From positions 1-64,000 of the forward strand of contig JAJZQH010000009.1 of assembly GCA_021810905.1 (NCBI GenBank): a stretch of 64,000 nucleotides of DNA, given 5' to 3'. Both the position numbers and the translations under genes were made by a program. Source of the DNA: a bacterium. Lineage in GTDB: Bacteria > UBA10199 > 2-02-FULL-44-16 > JAAZCA01. A model generated the notes under the pieces. The model worked only from the letters and a program-made list of their open reading frames with translations. It was not told the DNA's origin and searched no databases. How positions within the stretch are numbered: the stretch's first letter is position 1; every line of letters begins with the position of its first letter. Of this stretch, positions 34,572 through 43,851 are shown piece after piece.

Positions 34572-34766
34572 ATGAAAAAGGTTCTAGCAGTAGTCGTAGC
34601 TCTCGGTCTGTGCGGTATCTATTGGTTCGGCTGTCAGAAGAAACAGGGCGCAATGGAAGGCGCTCCGGAAGCACCGGCAATGGCAAAACCGGCACCTGCA
34701 GTGACGCCGCCACCGCCGCCGCCGCCACCACCGCCGCCGGCTGGTGAAGAAAAGAAGGCCGAGTAA
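34572..34766 (+). CDS. Small proline-rich envelope lipoprotein
   Basis: A 64-residue protein with an N-terminal hydrophobic segment and cysteines at 14 and 21; Cys21 in YWFGCQKK is the likely lipidation site. The mature part is almost only Ala, Pro, Glu, Met and Lys and contains 11 prolines in a row before a charged C-terminus. Such chains span part of the periplasm. Translation of the run would need elongation factor P. GGAGG precedes the ATG by 6 nt, and a strong terminator follows, so the gene forms its own transcript and is probably highly expressed. Confidence 0.85.
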   Translation: MKKVLAVVVALGLCGIYWFGCQKKQGAMEGAPEAPAMAKPAPAVTPPPPPPPPPPPAGEEKKAE

Positions 34767-34787
34767 TCTTACGGCAATGAAAAAAGG

Positions 34788-34825
34788 TGCGCCCGCCAAT
34801 GAATATGGTGGGCGCATTTTTTTTG
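34788..34825 (+). terminator. Rho-independent terminator
   Basis: TGCGCCCGCCA pairs with TGGTGGGCGCA across ATGAATA, followed by eight T. It ends the transcript of the proline-rich lipoprotein. Confidence 0.94.
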
Positions 34826-34872
34826 TTCGATAATCGTCAAAACAATGCCCATGCTCCGCCCACCGATGGGGC

Positions 34873-34902
34873 TTGACAATCCATTATTTTAGGAAATATT
34901 TC
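34873..34902 (+). promoter_or_regulatory. Sigma-70-like promoter candidate
   Basis: TTGACA at 34873-34878 is followed after 18 nt by TATTTC at 34897-34902, 23 bp before the GTG of the next gene. Confidence 0.5.
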
Positions 34903-34924
34903 CGAATCAGGAGGTTTGATAAAA

Positions 34925-35596
34925 GTGAATAAGCAGAATCTATACGTCAGTCTAATAAATACGCTGATAGGCATCAGTTTTTCGCTCCTTCTGAAAGGGA
35001 ACGTCCTGATCTGCGTCCTTGCCTTCATTGTGCTGATTACGATCATGTTCATCGAGCGGCAGTGGCTTTACGAAACGATCTTCAGGAGGAAGAAATGGAT
35101 TGCACTAGCAAGCTATGGAGCGGTGGCCCTGACCATGTTGATTACGCTGATTGTCTTTACAAAATCCAGCCGCGCCACATCGGTTATTGTAAAAAACGTC
35201 AACGCATACTTTGCAGATATTAAGATTGGAGATTATCAAGCTGCCTACGACCTGCTCTCTGATGTGTCAAAAAAGAGCTATCCTTTAAGTGAATTTGTCG
35301 ACGCTCATTCCGGCAACCGTATGAAGATACAGGATTTCAGGGTGGATGATGTCACCTTCAACAGGTACGATGATAAGAAGGCCGTTGTAACTATCTCAAG
35401 CCCGTTTTTGATCTATGGACAGGATACGCTTCCACTGGAAGTGTTAAATGAAGATGGAACATGGCGGATAGTGTTGAGCAAGTCCATTGTTGGAAACAGG
35501 ATCGTCAGCAAGGAAAGTACCGGCAAGGAATATTCCGCCAAGAAGGAAAGTAAGAAGGGCGGGAAAGTGAGCACATTTTTTAAGAAGATATTTTAA
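34925..35596 (+). CDS. Membrane protein with a DUF4878/NTF2-like extracytoplasmic domain
   Basis: A 223-residue protein with three hydrophobic helices in the first 85 residues. A domain from about residue 95 (NAYFADIKIGDYQAAYDLLSD, then SEFVDAHSG and EDGTWRIVLSK) has the look of lumazine-binding or DUF4878-type domains that occur on bacterial surfaces. The C-terminus is Lys/Ser-rich. The GTG at 34925 has AGGAGG 10 nt upstream; a TTG at 34916 would be too close. The function is unknown. It is flanked by a promoter candidate and a terminator and is thus monocistronic. Confidence 0.72.
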   Translation: MNKQNLYVSLINTLIGISFSLLLKGNVLICVLAFIVLITIMFIERQWLYETIFRRKKWIALASYGAVALTMLITLIVFTKSSRATSVIVKNVNAYFADIKIGDYQAAYDLLSDVSKKSYPLSEFVDAHSGNRMKIQDFRVDDVTFNRYDDKKAVVTISSPFLIYGQDTLPLEVLNEDGTWRIVLSKSIVGNRIVSKESTGKEYSAKKESKKGGKVSTFFKKIF

Positions 35597-35633
35597 TAAA
35601 ATTGGAAAATCACGGCCAACGCGGGAAAAGCAA

Positions 35634-35665
35634 AACAGCCTCCAAAAGCAGGAGGCTGTTTTGCT
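35634..35665. terminator. Bidirectional terminator
   Basis: AACAGCCTCC pairs with GGAGGCTGTT around AAAAGCA, with T-rich flanks on both strands. It serves the gene at 34925 and the tRNA genes on the other strand. Confidence 0.88.
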
Positions 35666-35668
35666 TTG

Positions 35669-35741
35669 AGCCGAGGATCGGAATCGAACCGACGACCTGC
35701 TGATTACGAATCAGCTGCTCTACCAGCTGAGCTACCTCGGC
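35669..35741 (-). tRNA. tRNA-Thr (CGT)
   Basis: The cloverleaf is complete: acceptor GCCGAGG/CCTCGGC, D-arm GCTCAGCTGGTAGAGC, anticodon arm CTGATTCGTAATCAG with anticodon CGT, and T-arm GTCGGTTCGATTCCGAT. The 3' CCA is not encoded. Confidence 0.96.
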
Positions 35742-35743
35742 AA

Positions 35744-35860
35744 ATGCATCCGCCTTCGGCGGATGCATCGTTATTCGTTCTTCGGAGTTCGTTCTTCGGG
35801 TTCAACGTGCGAAGAACGCAGAACGAATTACGAAGAACGAACGCGCTTAGCAAGCGCGTT
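35744..35860. repeat. Hairpins and short-word array (GAACGAA dialect) between the tRNA genes
   Basis: TGCATCCGCC-TTCG-GGCGGATGCA-type perfect hairpin at 35745-35768 is followed by arms built from GTTCGTTCTTCG and its complement at 35771-35842, and by AACGCGCTT-AGC-AAGCGCGTT at 35840-35860. The second part belongs to the intergenic repeat family found in nine other places. Confidence 0.82.
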
Positions 35861-35949
35861 TGGTGCCGGAGGCCGGACTTGAACCGGCACGAGGGGTAAG
35901 CCTCGGCAGATTTTGAGTCTGCTGCGTCTGCCAATTCCGCCACTCCGGC
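35861..35949 (-). tRNA. tRNA-Leu (CAA)
   Basis: This is a class II tRNA with a long variable arm. Acceptor GCCGGAG pairs with CTCCGGC, the anticodon arm GCAGACTCAAAATCTGC carries CAA, and the T-arm is CCGGTTCAAGTCCGG. The 3' CCA is encoded. Confidence 0.96.
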
Positions 35950-35997
35950 ATCTCCTCCGGTCGCATACGACGGTTCAGCGCCGGCTCGCCATCGGCT

Positions 35998-36201
35998 TTA
36001 ATGCTTCTTCTCTTCTTCAATAAGGGGCCGCACTTTGCCGTCCGCAATCTCTCGCAGGGCGCAAACTGCCTCCCTGTTCTTGCATGCGACGGTCGGTTTT
36101 GAGCCCCTGTACAGCTGTTTTGTCCTCTGGGACGCCAGATGAACTAGAGAAAAACGATTTTCCACGAAATCCAAGCAATCTTCAACTGTGACGCGTGCCA
36201 T
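35998..36201 (-). CDS. rpoZ: DNA-directed RNA polymerase omega subunit
   Basis: A 67-residue protein with the omega family features: [20 protein letters not shown], the conserved ASQRTKQL helix, and [16 protein letters not shown]. Omega binds and stabilises the beta' subunit. It is short but complete for the family. It lies just upstream of two tRNA genes on the same strand. Confidence 0.93.
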   Translation of the reverse strand: MARVTVEDCLDFVENRFSLVHLASQRTKQLYRGSKPTVACKNREAVCALREIADGKVRPLIEEEKKH

Positions 36202-36347
36202 GGCGACCTCTCAGGTATGTTTTCAAAGGCGGGCTTTGTATTGGCATTATGCCAGAAAGTCAAGGGGTTATACGTTTGACGGGCATTTCCAGAAGTGATA
36301 TCGTGCAACTGCTTGATAATTTTGGACAACGTTGACGCACATCTTAC

Positions 36348-38315
36348 ATGGCCCATCAAAACAGCTTCATCGATATTATCCTGCCGGAATACAGAAGCCG
36401 CCACGTATTCGTGACTAAGCTTCGCCTTGTCGGGTTCGTCGGGTTCTGGGTGATTTATCTCTACTTTATGCGTGATGTCCTGGATCAGACGAGATGGGTC
36501 ACGGCAGTCGTGTTGGCAGCATTTTTGCTCACGGGAATTTCATATTACAACGTTAAGCGCGGGCGGTGGCTCATCCCTTCATTTACCATGGAGCTCCTCT
36601 GCGACCTTACGGCGATCACGGCCATACTCTATCTCACGGACGGGCCGTACAGCCCTTACTTTACGGCCTACGTCCTTTACGTGATCATCGCCGGCGTCCT
36701 CTATAATCATTATCTGGCGGGAGTTGTCGCCGTATCCGCTGCACTGTACTATGGCATTTTCCTGATGCTCTGCAGGGCCGGCATAATCCCGCCGCTTATC
36801 ATTAATTACGGAGACCGGCTTCCAATCCCTTCATATACGCCGTTTGCGCATTTTCTGCTGGCGGCGGTGTTGCTCGGCGGGATCGTCTATACGGTTAAGG
36901 TCGCCAGTTTTTTCTCCCAGCGTCGAGAGCGAGTGCTCGAGAAGAGGAACCGCGAACTCACCGCCCTCCATGCCATGAGCAGCACGATACGCAGCGCCAT
37001 CGCTCTGAAAGAGGTTATAGAGCAGCTGCTCGAAGGAGTGCTTCAGGGGCTTGGACTGGAGACCGCAGCTCTCCTCTATTTTGACAGACACAGGGGCAGG
37101 GCATACCTGCACGTGCCCGGACGTCATCCCAGACTGTCCGAGATAGAAAAAATGCTGGGCAGGTCGCTCGAAGGGATTGAATTGCCAATCGACGCGCTGG
37201 CGAGCCCGGCCATGCACGACATCATGAACCATCGCATAATTTTCAGGCGCGACATCAGCGAGCTTCTCGTGGGGCTTGAAGGCGTTATTTCGCCTGAACA
37301 GGGCAGTCAAATACAGCAAATCCTGGGCGTCAGGCGCATTGTCGTCGTTCCGATAGTGGCTGAACACGAGACTCTCGGTGCGCTCATTGGGTTCAGCCGC
37401 GAACCCTTCGTGGAGGAGGGGCAGGTGGCCACGATGGAGGCATTTGCAAATCAATCGGCCCTCTCGCTGGAAGCGGCAATGTTGATAGATCGACTCAAGA
37501 AGGTCAATGTGCAGCTTGAAGAAGCCAACCGCGTGAAGTCAGAATTTCTCGCGACCATGAGTCACGAGCTTCGCACCCCTCTCACCGCGATAATAGGATT
37601 TTCGGAGTTACTGATGGAAGGCGTTATGGGCGATCTCACTTCGGAGCAACGCGAATCCCTGCACGAGGTGCTGCATAATGCCGCGGATCTTCTGGAGATG
37701 ATCAACAGCCTGCTGGACCTCACGAAGATTGAGTCCGGGACGATGAGGCTTGATTTGACGGACTTCGATGTCGCCGAGGTACTGCGACGTGTCGCGTCTA
37801 CGCTTGTTCCCCTGGTTCAGAAAAAAGAGCAGCAAATGCATGTCGAGGTAGAGCCCGGCATTCCCCCAGTTGCCGGAGACGAGCGTAAGCTGCAGCAGGT
37901 GCTCTTGAATCTCATGGCCAATGCAAACAAGTTCACTCCTAAAACCGGGCATATCTCCGCTACGGTAAGGCATTTCGAGTCCTGGGACGACGTGGCTGCG
38001 CGGACGACGTGGTGGACGAGATTTGTTGATTCAGCGCAATCGCTTCGAAGCGGCTGCCTTGAAATCGTCGTCGCCGACGATGGCATAGGCATCCCGATCG
38101 AACAGCAGGAGAGGATTTTCGATATGTTCCATCAGGCCGACAGCTCATCGACCAGGAGCTTTGGAGGCACGGGCCTTGGGCTTGCACTCGCGAGGAGATT
38201 TGTGGAGCTGCACGGAGGCCGGGTCTGGGTCGAGAGCGAACTCGGCAACGGCGCAAGATTTACGGTAGTACTTCCAATGAAGGCGCAGATAACGACCGTG
38301 AACCGTGAACCGTGA
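36348..38315 (+). CDS. Membrane sensor histidine kinase with GAF domain
   Basis: A 655-residue hybrid-free kinase. Six transmembrane helices occupy residues 20-190. A GAF domain follows at about 215-385 (REVIEQ region to MEAFANQSALSLEAAM). The dimerisation helix with the H-box FLATMSHELRTPLTAIIG is near residue 405, and the ATPase domain has N-box LLNLMANANKFTP, G1 VVADDGIGIP and G2 FGGTGLGLALARR. No response regulator gene adjoins it. It lies just upstream of the secretion operon. The last six residues (TTVNREP ending) and stop come from the intergenic repeat. Confidence 0.92.
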   Translation: MAHQNSFIDIILPEYRSRHVFVTKLRLVGFVGFWVIYLYFMRDVLDQTRWVTAVVLAAFLLTGISYYNVKRGRWLIPSFTMELLCDLTAITAILYLTDGPYSPYFTAYVLYVIIAGVLYNHYLAGVVAVSAALYYGIFLMLCRAGIIPPLIINYGDRLPIPSYTPFAHFLLAAVLLGGIVYTVKVASFFSQRRERVLEKRNRELTALHAMSSTIRSAIALKEVIEQLLEGVLQGLGLETAALLYFDRHRGRAYLHVPGRHPRLSEIEKMLGRSLEGIELPIDALASPAMHDIMNHRIIFRRDISELLVGLEGVISPEQGSQIQQILGVRRIVVVPIVAEHETLGALIGFSREPFVEEGQVATMEAFANQSALSLEAAMLIDRLKKVNVQLEEANRVKSEFLATMSHELRTPLTAIIGFSELLMEGVMGDLTSEQRESLHEVLHNAADLLEMINSLLDLTKIESGTMRLDLTDFDVAEVLRRVASTLVPLVQKKEQQMHVEVEPGIPPVAGDERKLQQVLLNLMANANKFTPKTGHISATVRHFESWDDVAARTTWWTRFVDSAQSLRSGCLEIVVADDGIGIPIEQQERIFDMFHQADSSSTRSFGGTGLGLALARRFVELHGGRVWVESELGNGARFTVVLPMKAQITTVNREP

Positions 38316-38402
38316 TTCGGGGATCGTAAAGGCCTCGAGTACTTGGACGATTTTACGATCCACGATCCACGATTCACGAACAACGAACCACGAACCACGA
38401 AT
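38297..38402. repeat. Short-word intergenic repeat array, CCGTGAA / CACGAA dialect
   Basis: CGTGAACCGTGAACCGTGATTCG on the left and repeats of CACGATCCACGATTCACGAA on the right form opposing arms. The left arm covers the end of the kinase gene. Confidence 0.85.
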
Positions 38403-38467
38403 TGCGGAATTTCTGTTTTCTCTTGTTTTTTGAATGTGTATAATAGGTTCTCAAAGGAGAAACTTTA

Positions 38468-39460
38468 ATGGGAGGTGGGGTCCGCCAGTACACATGGATC
38501 ATCGACCTCGTCGCGATCTTTTTGTGTTCTTACTTTCTCGCGAAGATAACGAGCGTGTATCTCGGCAAAGCCCTTGAGGTGCAGCGCTCGGTCGGTGTGA
38601 TCAAGGCTTCGGAAATCTCTCCTTCAGAACGGAAAATGGTGGATATCGCAGAGTATCGCCCGATAATCGAGCGCAATATTTTCGATTCGACGATGGCTGC
38701 TCCCGAGGCAGAGGCGGGTGCAACAGGCGCTGCAGAGGAACAGGCGCAGGCGCCGACCGGAGAGGCGGTGCCAACCACATTGAGCATCAAGGTCCTGGGC
38801 GTCCTCGTCGTCGGCGACGGGAGGGATTCCAGGTCCAGCGCCACTATCGCAGGAGGTGGCGGCGGCGCAGCGGCAGCGCCTGCCAAGCCCGGCGCCCCGG
38901 CAAAAGCGGCGGGTGGCGAGGCGAATGTCTTCGCGGTGGGCGATGAGGAGAGTTTCGCGCCCAACACCAAACTTACGCGTGTGCAGCCTGACCGCATAGA
39001 GTTCTTGAACAACGGCCGTCTTGAATACGCGGAAGTGCTCGGCGAAGCGGCGGCCAGCATCTTCGGTCCGCCTCAGCGCGAAACGGTTGCGGCGGCTGCT
39101 CCTGCCAAGCCCGAAAAGGAAGCGCTGATAAAGACCGAAGAACCAGGCAAGTTCACCGTGGACCAGAAGGAAATCGACGACGCCATGCAGAACCTTGACA
39201 GACTTTACACGGAGATACGCGCTGTTCCTAATTTTGCCGGCGGCAAGGTCTCGGGCATGAAGATACTTTCGGTAAAGAACGGCTCTCTCTTCTCTAAACT
39301 GGGTCTGCGCCGAGGAGACGTGCTTCAGAAAATCAACGGCATGGAGCTGGACGTGAAGAAGGGTTTTGAGATATTCAATCAGCTCAAGGATCAGAAGAGT
39401 TTAACGCTGGACCTGGTAAGGCAGGGACAGCCAACTACACTTGAATATGAGATACGTTAA
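38468..39460 (+). CDS. gspC: Type II secretion system protein GspC
   Basis: GspC links the inner-membrane platform to the secretin and helps choose substrates. The 330-residue protein has one N-terminal transmembrane helix (about residues 10-30), the HR region with PIIERNIFDS near 62, an Ala/Gly/Pro-rich linker, and a C-terminal PDZ-like domain (FSKLGLRRGDVLQKINGMELD). AAAGGAG precedes the ATG. It is the first gene of the operon and overlaps gspD by 14 bp. Confidence 0.93.
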   Translation: MGGGVRQYTWIIDLVAIFLCSYFLAKITSVYLGKALEVQRSVGVIKASEISPSERKMVDIAEYRPIIERNIFDSTMAAPEAEAGATGAAEEQAQAPTGEAVPTTLSIKVLGVLVVGDGRDSRSSATIAGGGGGAAAAPAKPGAPAKAAGGEANVFAVGDEESFAPNTKLTRVQPDRIEFLNNGRLEYAEVLGEAAASIFGPPQRETVAAAAPAKPEKEALIKTEEPGKFTVDQKEIDDAMQNLDRLYTEIRAVPNFAGGKVSGMKILSVKNGSLFSKLGLRRGDVLQKINGMELDVKKGFEIFNQLKDQKSLTLDLVRQGQPTTLEYEIR

Positions 39461-41993
39461 CAGAACGGCGCTGCTCGTATCGACTGCGCTCATGTTTTTT
39501 TTCCTCTTCCTGCCGCCAGCTGTCGGCCAGCAGGGAGCGGCAGGCGGACCCGCAGCAGCTGCGGCGCGCGGGAGTGTCCGGTTGCCCGAGGCGGCACAGC
39601 CGCAGGCTCCGACCCCTCCGCCAGCGGCCCAGCCGCCTGTTGCGCCGGGCGCGCAGCAGGCGCCGGCGCCGGGTGAACCCAAAGGAGGCGCGCCAACGCC
39701 CGGCGGCGAAGATATGGTTTATCTCAATGTCCAGAACCAGGATATTGCGGATGTGATACGCCAGATTAGCAAGGCGACCGGCAAGAACTTCATCATCGAC
39801 GACAAGGTGCGCGGCAAGGTCACCATCATGTCGGAGAAGACGATGACAAAGGAGGAGGCGTATCAGGCCTTCCTTTCCGCGCTTGAGGTGGCCGGTTTCA
39901 CCACGGTCATCGGTCCGGGCGGCATAATCAAGATTGTGAGCCTCAAGGACGCCGCAAGTTCTCCGATACCCACGCACGTGGATTCTACTCCTTATACGGA
40001 CAGCTATGTAACGCGCCTTATCTCGCTCAAGAACATAAGCGCTCTGGATATGTCGAACGCAATCAAAGGTCTCATATCAAAGTCGGGCAACATGTTCGCA
40101 TATCCCGCTACCAACACCTTGATCATCACCGATTCAGGCACGAACATCGATCGGCTCATGAAGATCATTAAGGAGCTCGATCAGGAAGGGCCGCAGCAGG
40201 TGCTGGAGATCATACCGATCAACTATGCGGACGCGAAGACTCTCGCGCAGACCGTTTTGAGCCTATTTGAAATAGAGTCCGCAAAAGCGGGCGGAGCGGC
40301 TACAGCCGCCAGGCGTCCTGTAGGTGCGGGCAGCGAGCTGGCCGAGATCAAGGACGTTTCCAAAATTATCGCGGATGACCGTACTAATTCTCTGATAGTG
40401 CTCGCATCCAAACGGGCCATAGATCAGGTGCGCGACATCATTGCAAAGCTCGATCAACCGCTGGAGGCTGCGGATACCGGCGGTATCCACGTCCATTACC
40501 TCAAGTACGCAAACGCCAAGGACCTGGCGACCACGCTTTCTGCCCTCACTTCCGGAGCCGGCAAGACGGCGGCAGCCGCGGCCGCAAAGGCGCCCGCCAA
40601 GCCTGGCGAGAAGCCCGGCGCCGAAGCCACTGTCGCGCAATTCGAAGGCGGGATGTCCATCGGCGCGGACGAGTCGACAAATGCGCTCATCATCACCGCG
40701 TCCTCAAAGGACTACAAAACGCTTGTAGACGAGCTTATTTCAAAACTCGATATACCAAGGCGCCAAGTCTATCTTGAGACGATCGTGATGGAGCTCGAAG
40801 TCAACAAGAACAACTCCGCCGGCGTCTCCGGCTACAGCGGCGCCGGGAACAACTCCGTGCTCGGCTTTGGCAGCACGAGCTTCTCCAACTTCAGCGCGAT
40901 TCAGGGACTCTTCGATCCGACCAGCTTCTTTGCCACTCCAGGACTTCTCGGCGGTCTGCTCTCGCGTGACACCGTGACGATAGACGTGCCTAATGCCGGC
41001 GGCACCGGCACGACGTCGCTTACGATTCCGTCGTTTGCCGCGTTCCTCAACTTCCTGCAGGTCTACAGGGACGCAAATATCGTATCGACTCCTAACATCC
41101 TCACCCTCGACAATCAAAAGGCGTCGATAGAGGTCACGCGTATACAGTACGCGAACAAGGTCACTCAGTCCGGAACCACCGGTTTCCAGACAACAGAGCC
41201 GTATCCCTTGGAAGCGGGACTTACGCTCGAGATCACGCCGCAGATCAGCGAGGGAGATGCGGTGCGCCTTGAGATCCACCACAAGCTCTCCAACTTTACA
41301 GGAGATCCGGGGCCGACTGGAGCAGCGCCGCAAACAAAACGCGAGATCACGACCACGGTGATGTCGAACGACGGCCAGACTGTTGTTCTGGGCGGACTGA
41401 TGGAGGATACGGTCACGCACGACAAGAGCAAAGTGCCGCTGCTTGGCGACATCCCGCTGCTCGGTTTCCTCTTCAGGAGCTCGACGACCCGCAGCACGAA
41501 GAGCAACCTCCTCATATTCATCACGCCTCATGTCATTCGCGATCCGTCGGATTTTGCGGAGATCAGCAAGGCGAAGATAGAGCAGCGCAACCGGTTCATC
41601 GATCAAAACTACGGCAAACGCCAGAGGAAGTCGATTTACGACTCGATCGCCATGCATCGCGCCGACCTTCTTGAGTACACTCCGCCCTCTACCGTGAGCT
41701 CCTCGATTCGTGCGCCGGAGACTGCGCCTGCCGCGTCTGTACCGGTGACGCAACCTGCTCCTCAGTCCTCTGGGCCCGTCATCACGGTTCCCCCGATCGG
41801 CACGCAGGGATCGCCGAACGGGATGGGCTCGTCCTCAAAGACGACGTTGAGCGCGTCGTCGAAGCCCGCATCGCAGCCCGCGTCAAAATCAGCGATCAAA
41901 GAAACCACGGAGCCTCCGGCTGCAAAAAAACCCGCGGAGCCGCCCGCATCAAATGGACCTAAGGAATCGGGCAATCTCGATCTGTCGTATTAA
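39447..41993 (+). CDS. gspD: Type II secretion system secretin GspD
   Basis: GspD forms the outer-membrane channel. The 848-residue precursor has a signal peptide, a Pro/Ala/Gln-rich stretch at about 30-85, then N0 (YLNVQNQDIADVIRQISKATG), three KH-like N domains with long Ala/Gly-rich insertions, and the secretin domain with TPNILTLDNQKASIEV and VPLLGDIPLLGFLFRS. The C-terminal 100 residues are low-complexity Ser/Pro/Lys. The ATG at 39447 lies inside gspC. Confidence 0.96.
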   Translation: MRYVNRTALLVSTALMFFFLFLPPAVGQQGAAGGPAAAAARGSVRLPEAAQPQAPTPPPAAQPPVAPGAQQAPAPGEPKGGAPTPGGEDMVYLNVQNQDIADVIRQISKATGKNFIIDDKVRGKVTIMSEKTMTKEEAYQAFLSALEVAGFTTVIGPGGIIKIVSLKDAASSPIPTHVDSTPYTDSYVTRLISLKNISALDMSNAIKGLISKSGNMFAYPATNTLIITDSGTNIDRLMKIIKELDQEGPQQVLEIIPINYADAKTLAQTVLSLFEIESAKAGGAATAARRPVGAGSELAEIKDVSKIIADDRTNSLIVLASKRAIDQVRDIIAKLDQPLEAADTGGIHVHYLKYANAKDLATTLSALTSGAGKTAAAAAAKAPAKPGEKPGAEATVAQFEGGMSIGADESTNALIITASSKDYKTLVDELISKLDIPRRQVYLETIVMELEVNKNNSAGVSGYSGAGNNSVLGFGSTSFSNFSAIQGLFDPTSFFATPGLLGGLLSRDTVTIDVPNAGGTGTTSLTIPSFAAFLNFLQVYRDANIVSTPNILTLDNQKASIEVTRIQYANKVTQSGTTGFQTTEPYPLEAGLTLEITPQISEGDAVRLEIHHKLSNFTGDPGPTGAAPQTKREITTTVMSNDGQTVVLGGLMEDTVTHDKSKVPLLGDIPLLGFLFRSSTTRSTKSNLLIFITPHVIRDPSDFAEISKAKIEQRNRFIDQNYGKRQRKSIYDSIAMHRADLLEYTPPSTVSSSIRAPETAPAASVPVTQPAPQSSGPVITVPPIGTQGSPNGMGSSSKTTLSASSKPASQPASKSAIKETTEPPAAKKPAEPPASNGPKESGNLDLSY

Positions 41994-42030
41994 GTTGTTC
42001 AGCGTTGAAGAGAGGTAATCAGGGTACGAC

Positions 42031-43728
42031 ATGGAAGAGAGGAGTTTAGGAGCCATACTGCTGGAAACTACTGCCCTCACCGAGGAGCAGCTTGAGCAGG
42101 CGCTTGCCGTACAGCGCGAGCGCGGCATCAAATTGGGCGAAGCGCTGGTGCAGCTCAAGTTCCTCCGCACCGAAGACGTGCTCAAGGCCCTTTCTATCCA
42201 GCTTGGCTTCCCTTACGAAAACAAGATCGACGTTGAGGCGATCGCTCCGGATCTCACCGCGAACCTGCCCATCAACTACGCCAAGCAGAACGAAGTGTTG
42301 CCGCTCAAGCGCGAGAAGGGCAGCGTCGTCGTGGCGATAGCCGATCCCACAAACTTCTATGCGCTGGACGATCTGCGCATGCTCTATGGCTCCGAGATAA
42401 AGCCGGTCATAGCCTCCTCATACGAGATAGTAAACGCCATCAACGCAGTCTACAACCGCGCGACAGGCGCCGGTGAAGAGGCCATGGGCGAGCTGGAGGA
42501 AGGGGCCGAGATCGCCGACGAATTCAACGAACCGGTCGATCTCCTCGATGCGGACGACGAGGCGCCGATCATCAAGCTCGTGAACTCGCTGCTCTTCCGT
42601 GCCGTGAAGCAGAGGGCTAGCGATATTCACATCGAACCGTTCGAGCGCGAGCTGCAGATCCGCTTCCGCATCAACGGCATCCTCTACGACGTGATGACGC
42701 CGCCGAAGCGCGCGCAGAACTCCATCATCTCCCGCGTAAAGGTCATGAGCCAGCTCAACATCGCGGAGAAGCGCATCCCGCAGGACGGCCGCATCAGGAT
42801 CAAGATCGCCGGCAAGGACATCGACATCCGCGTCTCCACGATCCCCACCGCCCACGGCGAGAGCGTGGTCATGAGGCTGCTCGACGCATCAACGGTGCTC
42901 CTGGATCTGGACTCGCTCGGATTCTCGCGCAAGAATCTGGATTTTTTCAAGCAGCTGCTCGGGCACCACAACGGAATCATCCTCGTCACGGGCCCAACGG
43001 GTTCTGGAAAGACGACCACGCTTTATTCAGCGCTCACGAGGCTCAACACCAACGAGGTCAAGATCATAACCGTAGAGGATCCGGTGGAATATCAGCTGCA
43101 CGGCGTCAACCAGATGCAGGTGAATCCGAAGATCGAACTCACCTTCGCCACGGGCCTTCGCGCCTTCCTCAGGCAGGATCCGGACATCATCATGGTGGGC
43201 GAGGTCCGAGACAAGGAGACCGCTGAGGTCGCTATTCAGGCGTCCCTCACGGGACATCTGGTGCTCTCGACTCTGCATACGAACGATGCGCCGAGTTCGA
43301 TCACCAGGCTCGTGGATATGGGCGTCGAGCCGTTCCTTGTCGCTTCATCGGTGCTGGGCATCGTAGCGCAGCGGCTTCTGAGAACGGTTTGCCGCGATTG
43401 CGCCCGGAGATATGTTCCTGAGGAAGAAGAGCTTGCGCAGATAGGACTCACCCTTGCCGATCTCAAGGGCAGGCAGATCTACAGACCCGTCGGATGTCCC
43501 AACTGCATGGAGACCGGCTATGCCGGTCGGTGCGGCATACACGAGATACTGATGGTCACGGATGCGGTGCGCGCGGAACTGATGAAGGGCTCCGACGCAT
43601 CGACCATCAAAAAGGTGGCGGTCGCCGAGGGAATGGCTACTCTGCGCGAAGACGCCGCGCAGAAGGTGATGCAGGGCGTAACGACCATAGCAGAGGTACT
43701 CAGAGTGACGCAGGAGGATAGCGGATAA
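42031..43728 (+). CDS. gspE: Type II secretion ATPase GspE
   Basis: GspE powers pseudopilus assembly from the cytoplasm. The 565-residue protein has two N1/N2 (MshEN-like) domains, Walker A GPTGSGKTTT, the Asp box (ITVEDPVEYQLHGVNQMQVN), Walker B DPDIIMVGEVRD and the His box HLVLSTLHTN. The tetracysteine zinc site (CRDCARRY and CPNCMETG) is complete. Confidence 0.97.
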   Translation: MEERSLGAILLETTALTEEQLEQALAVQRERGIKLGEALVQLKFLRTEDVLKALSIQLGFPYENKIDVEAIAPDLTANLPINYAKQNEVLPLKREKGSVVVAIADPTNFYALDDLRMLYGSEIKPVIASSYEIVNAINAVYNRATGAGEEAMGELEEGAEIADEFNEPVDLLDADDEAPIIKLVNSLLFRAVKQRASDIHIEPFERELQIRFRINGILYDVMTPPKRAQNSIISRVKVMSQLNIAEKRIPQDGRIRIKIAGKDIDIRVSTIPTAHGESVVMRLLDASTVLLDLDSLGFSRKNLDFFKQLLGHHNGIILVTGPTGSGKTTTLYSALTRLNTNEVKIITVEDPVEYQLHGVNQMQVNPKIELTFATGLRAFLRQDPDIIMVGEVRDKETAEVAIQASLTGHLVLSTLHTNDAPSSITRLVDMGVEPFLVASSVLGIVAQRLLRTVCRDCARRYVPEEEELAQIGLTLADLKGRQIYRPVGCPNCMETGYAGRCGIHEILMVTDAVRAELMKGSDASTIKKVAVAEGMATLREDAAQKVMQGVTTIAEVLRVTQEDSG

Positions 43729-43850
43729 AAAACCGTCGTTCGTCGTTGGTCGTTCGTAGTTCGCAAACGAAATACGAACGACGGGTTTTACGAACGACGA
43801 ACGACAGGTCTTTGCGAACGACGAAATACGAACGACGAACGGCGGGTTAA
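43724..43850. repeat. Short-word intergenic repeat array, CGTTCGT / ACGAACG dialect
   Basis: The left arm is built of GTCGTTCGTCGTTGGTCGTT words and the right arm of ACGAACGACGAACGAC words. It separates gspE from gspF. Confidence 0.88.
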
Positions 43851-43851
43851 T

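Noticed and set aside
39435-41753. Long minus-strand open frames opposite gspD (180 and 337 residues)
   Set aside because: They are antisense to a certain secretin gene and owe their length to GC-rich codon structure; their composition is not protein-like.
43724-43850. Short-word arrays as CRISPR
   Set aside because: Words are 7-10 bp, degenerate and without unique spacers; no cas genes are present.
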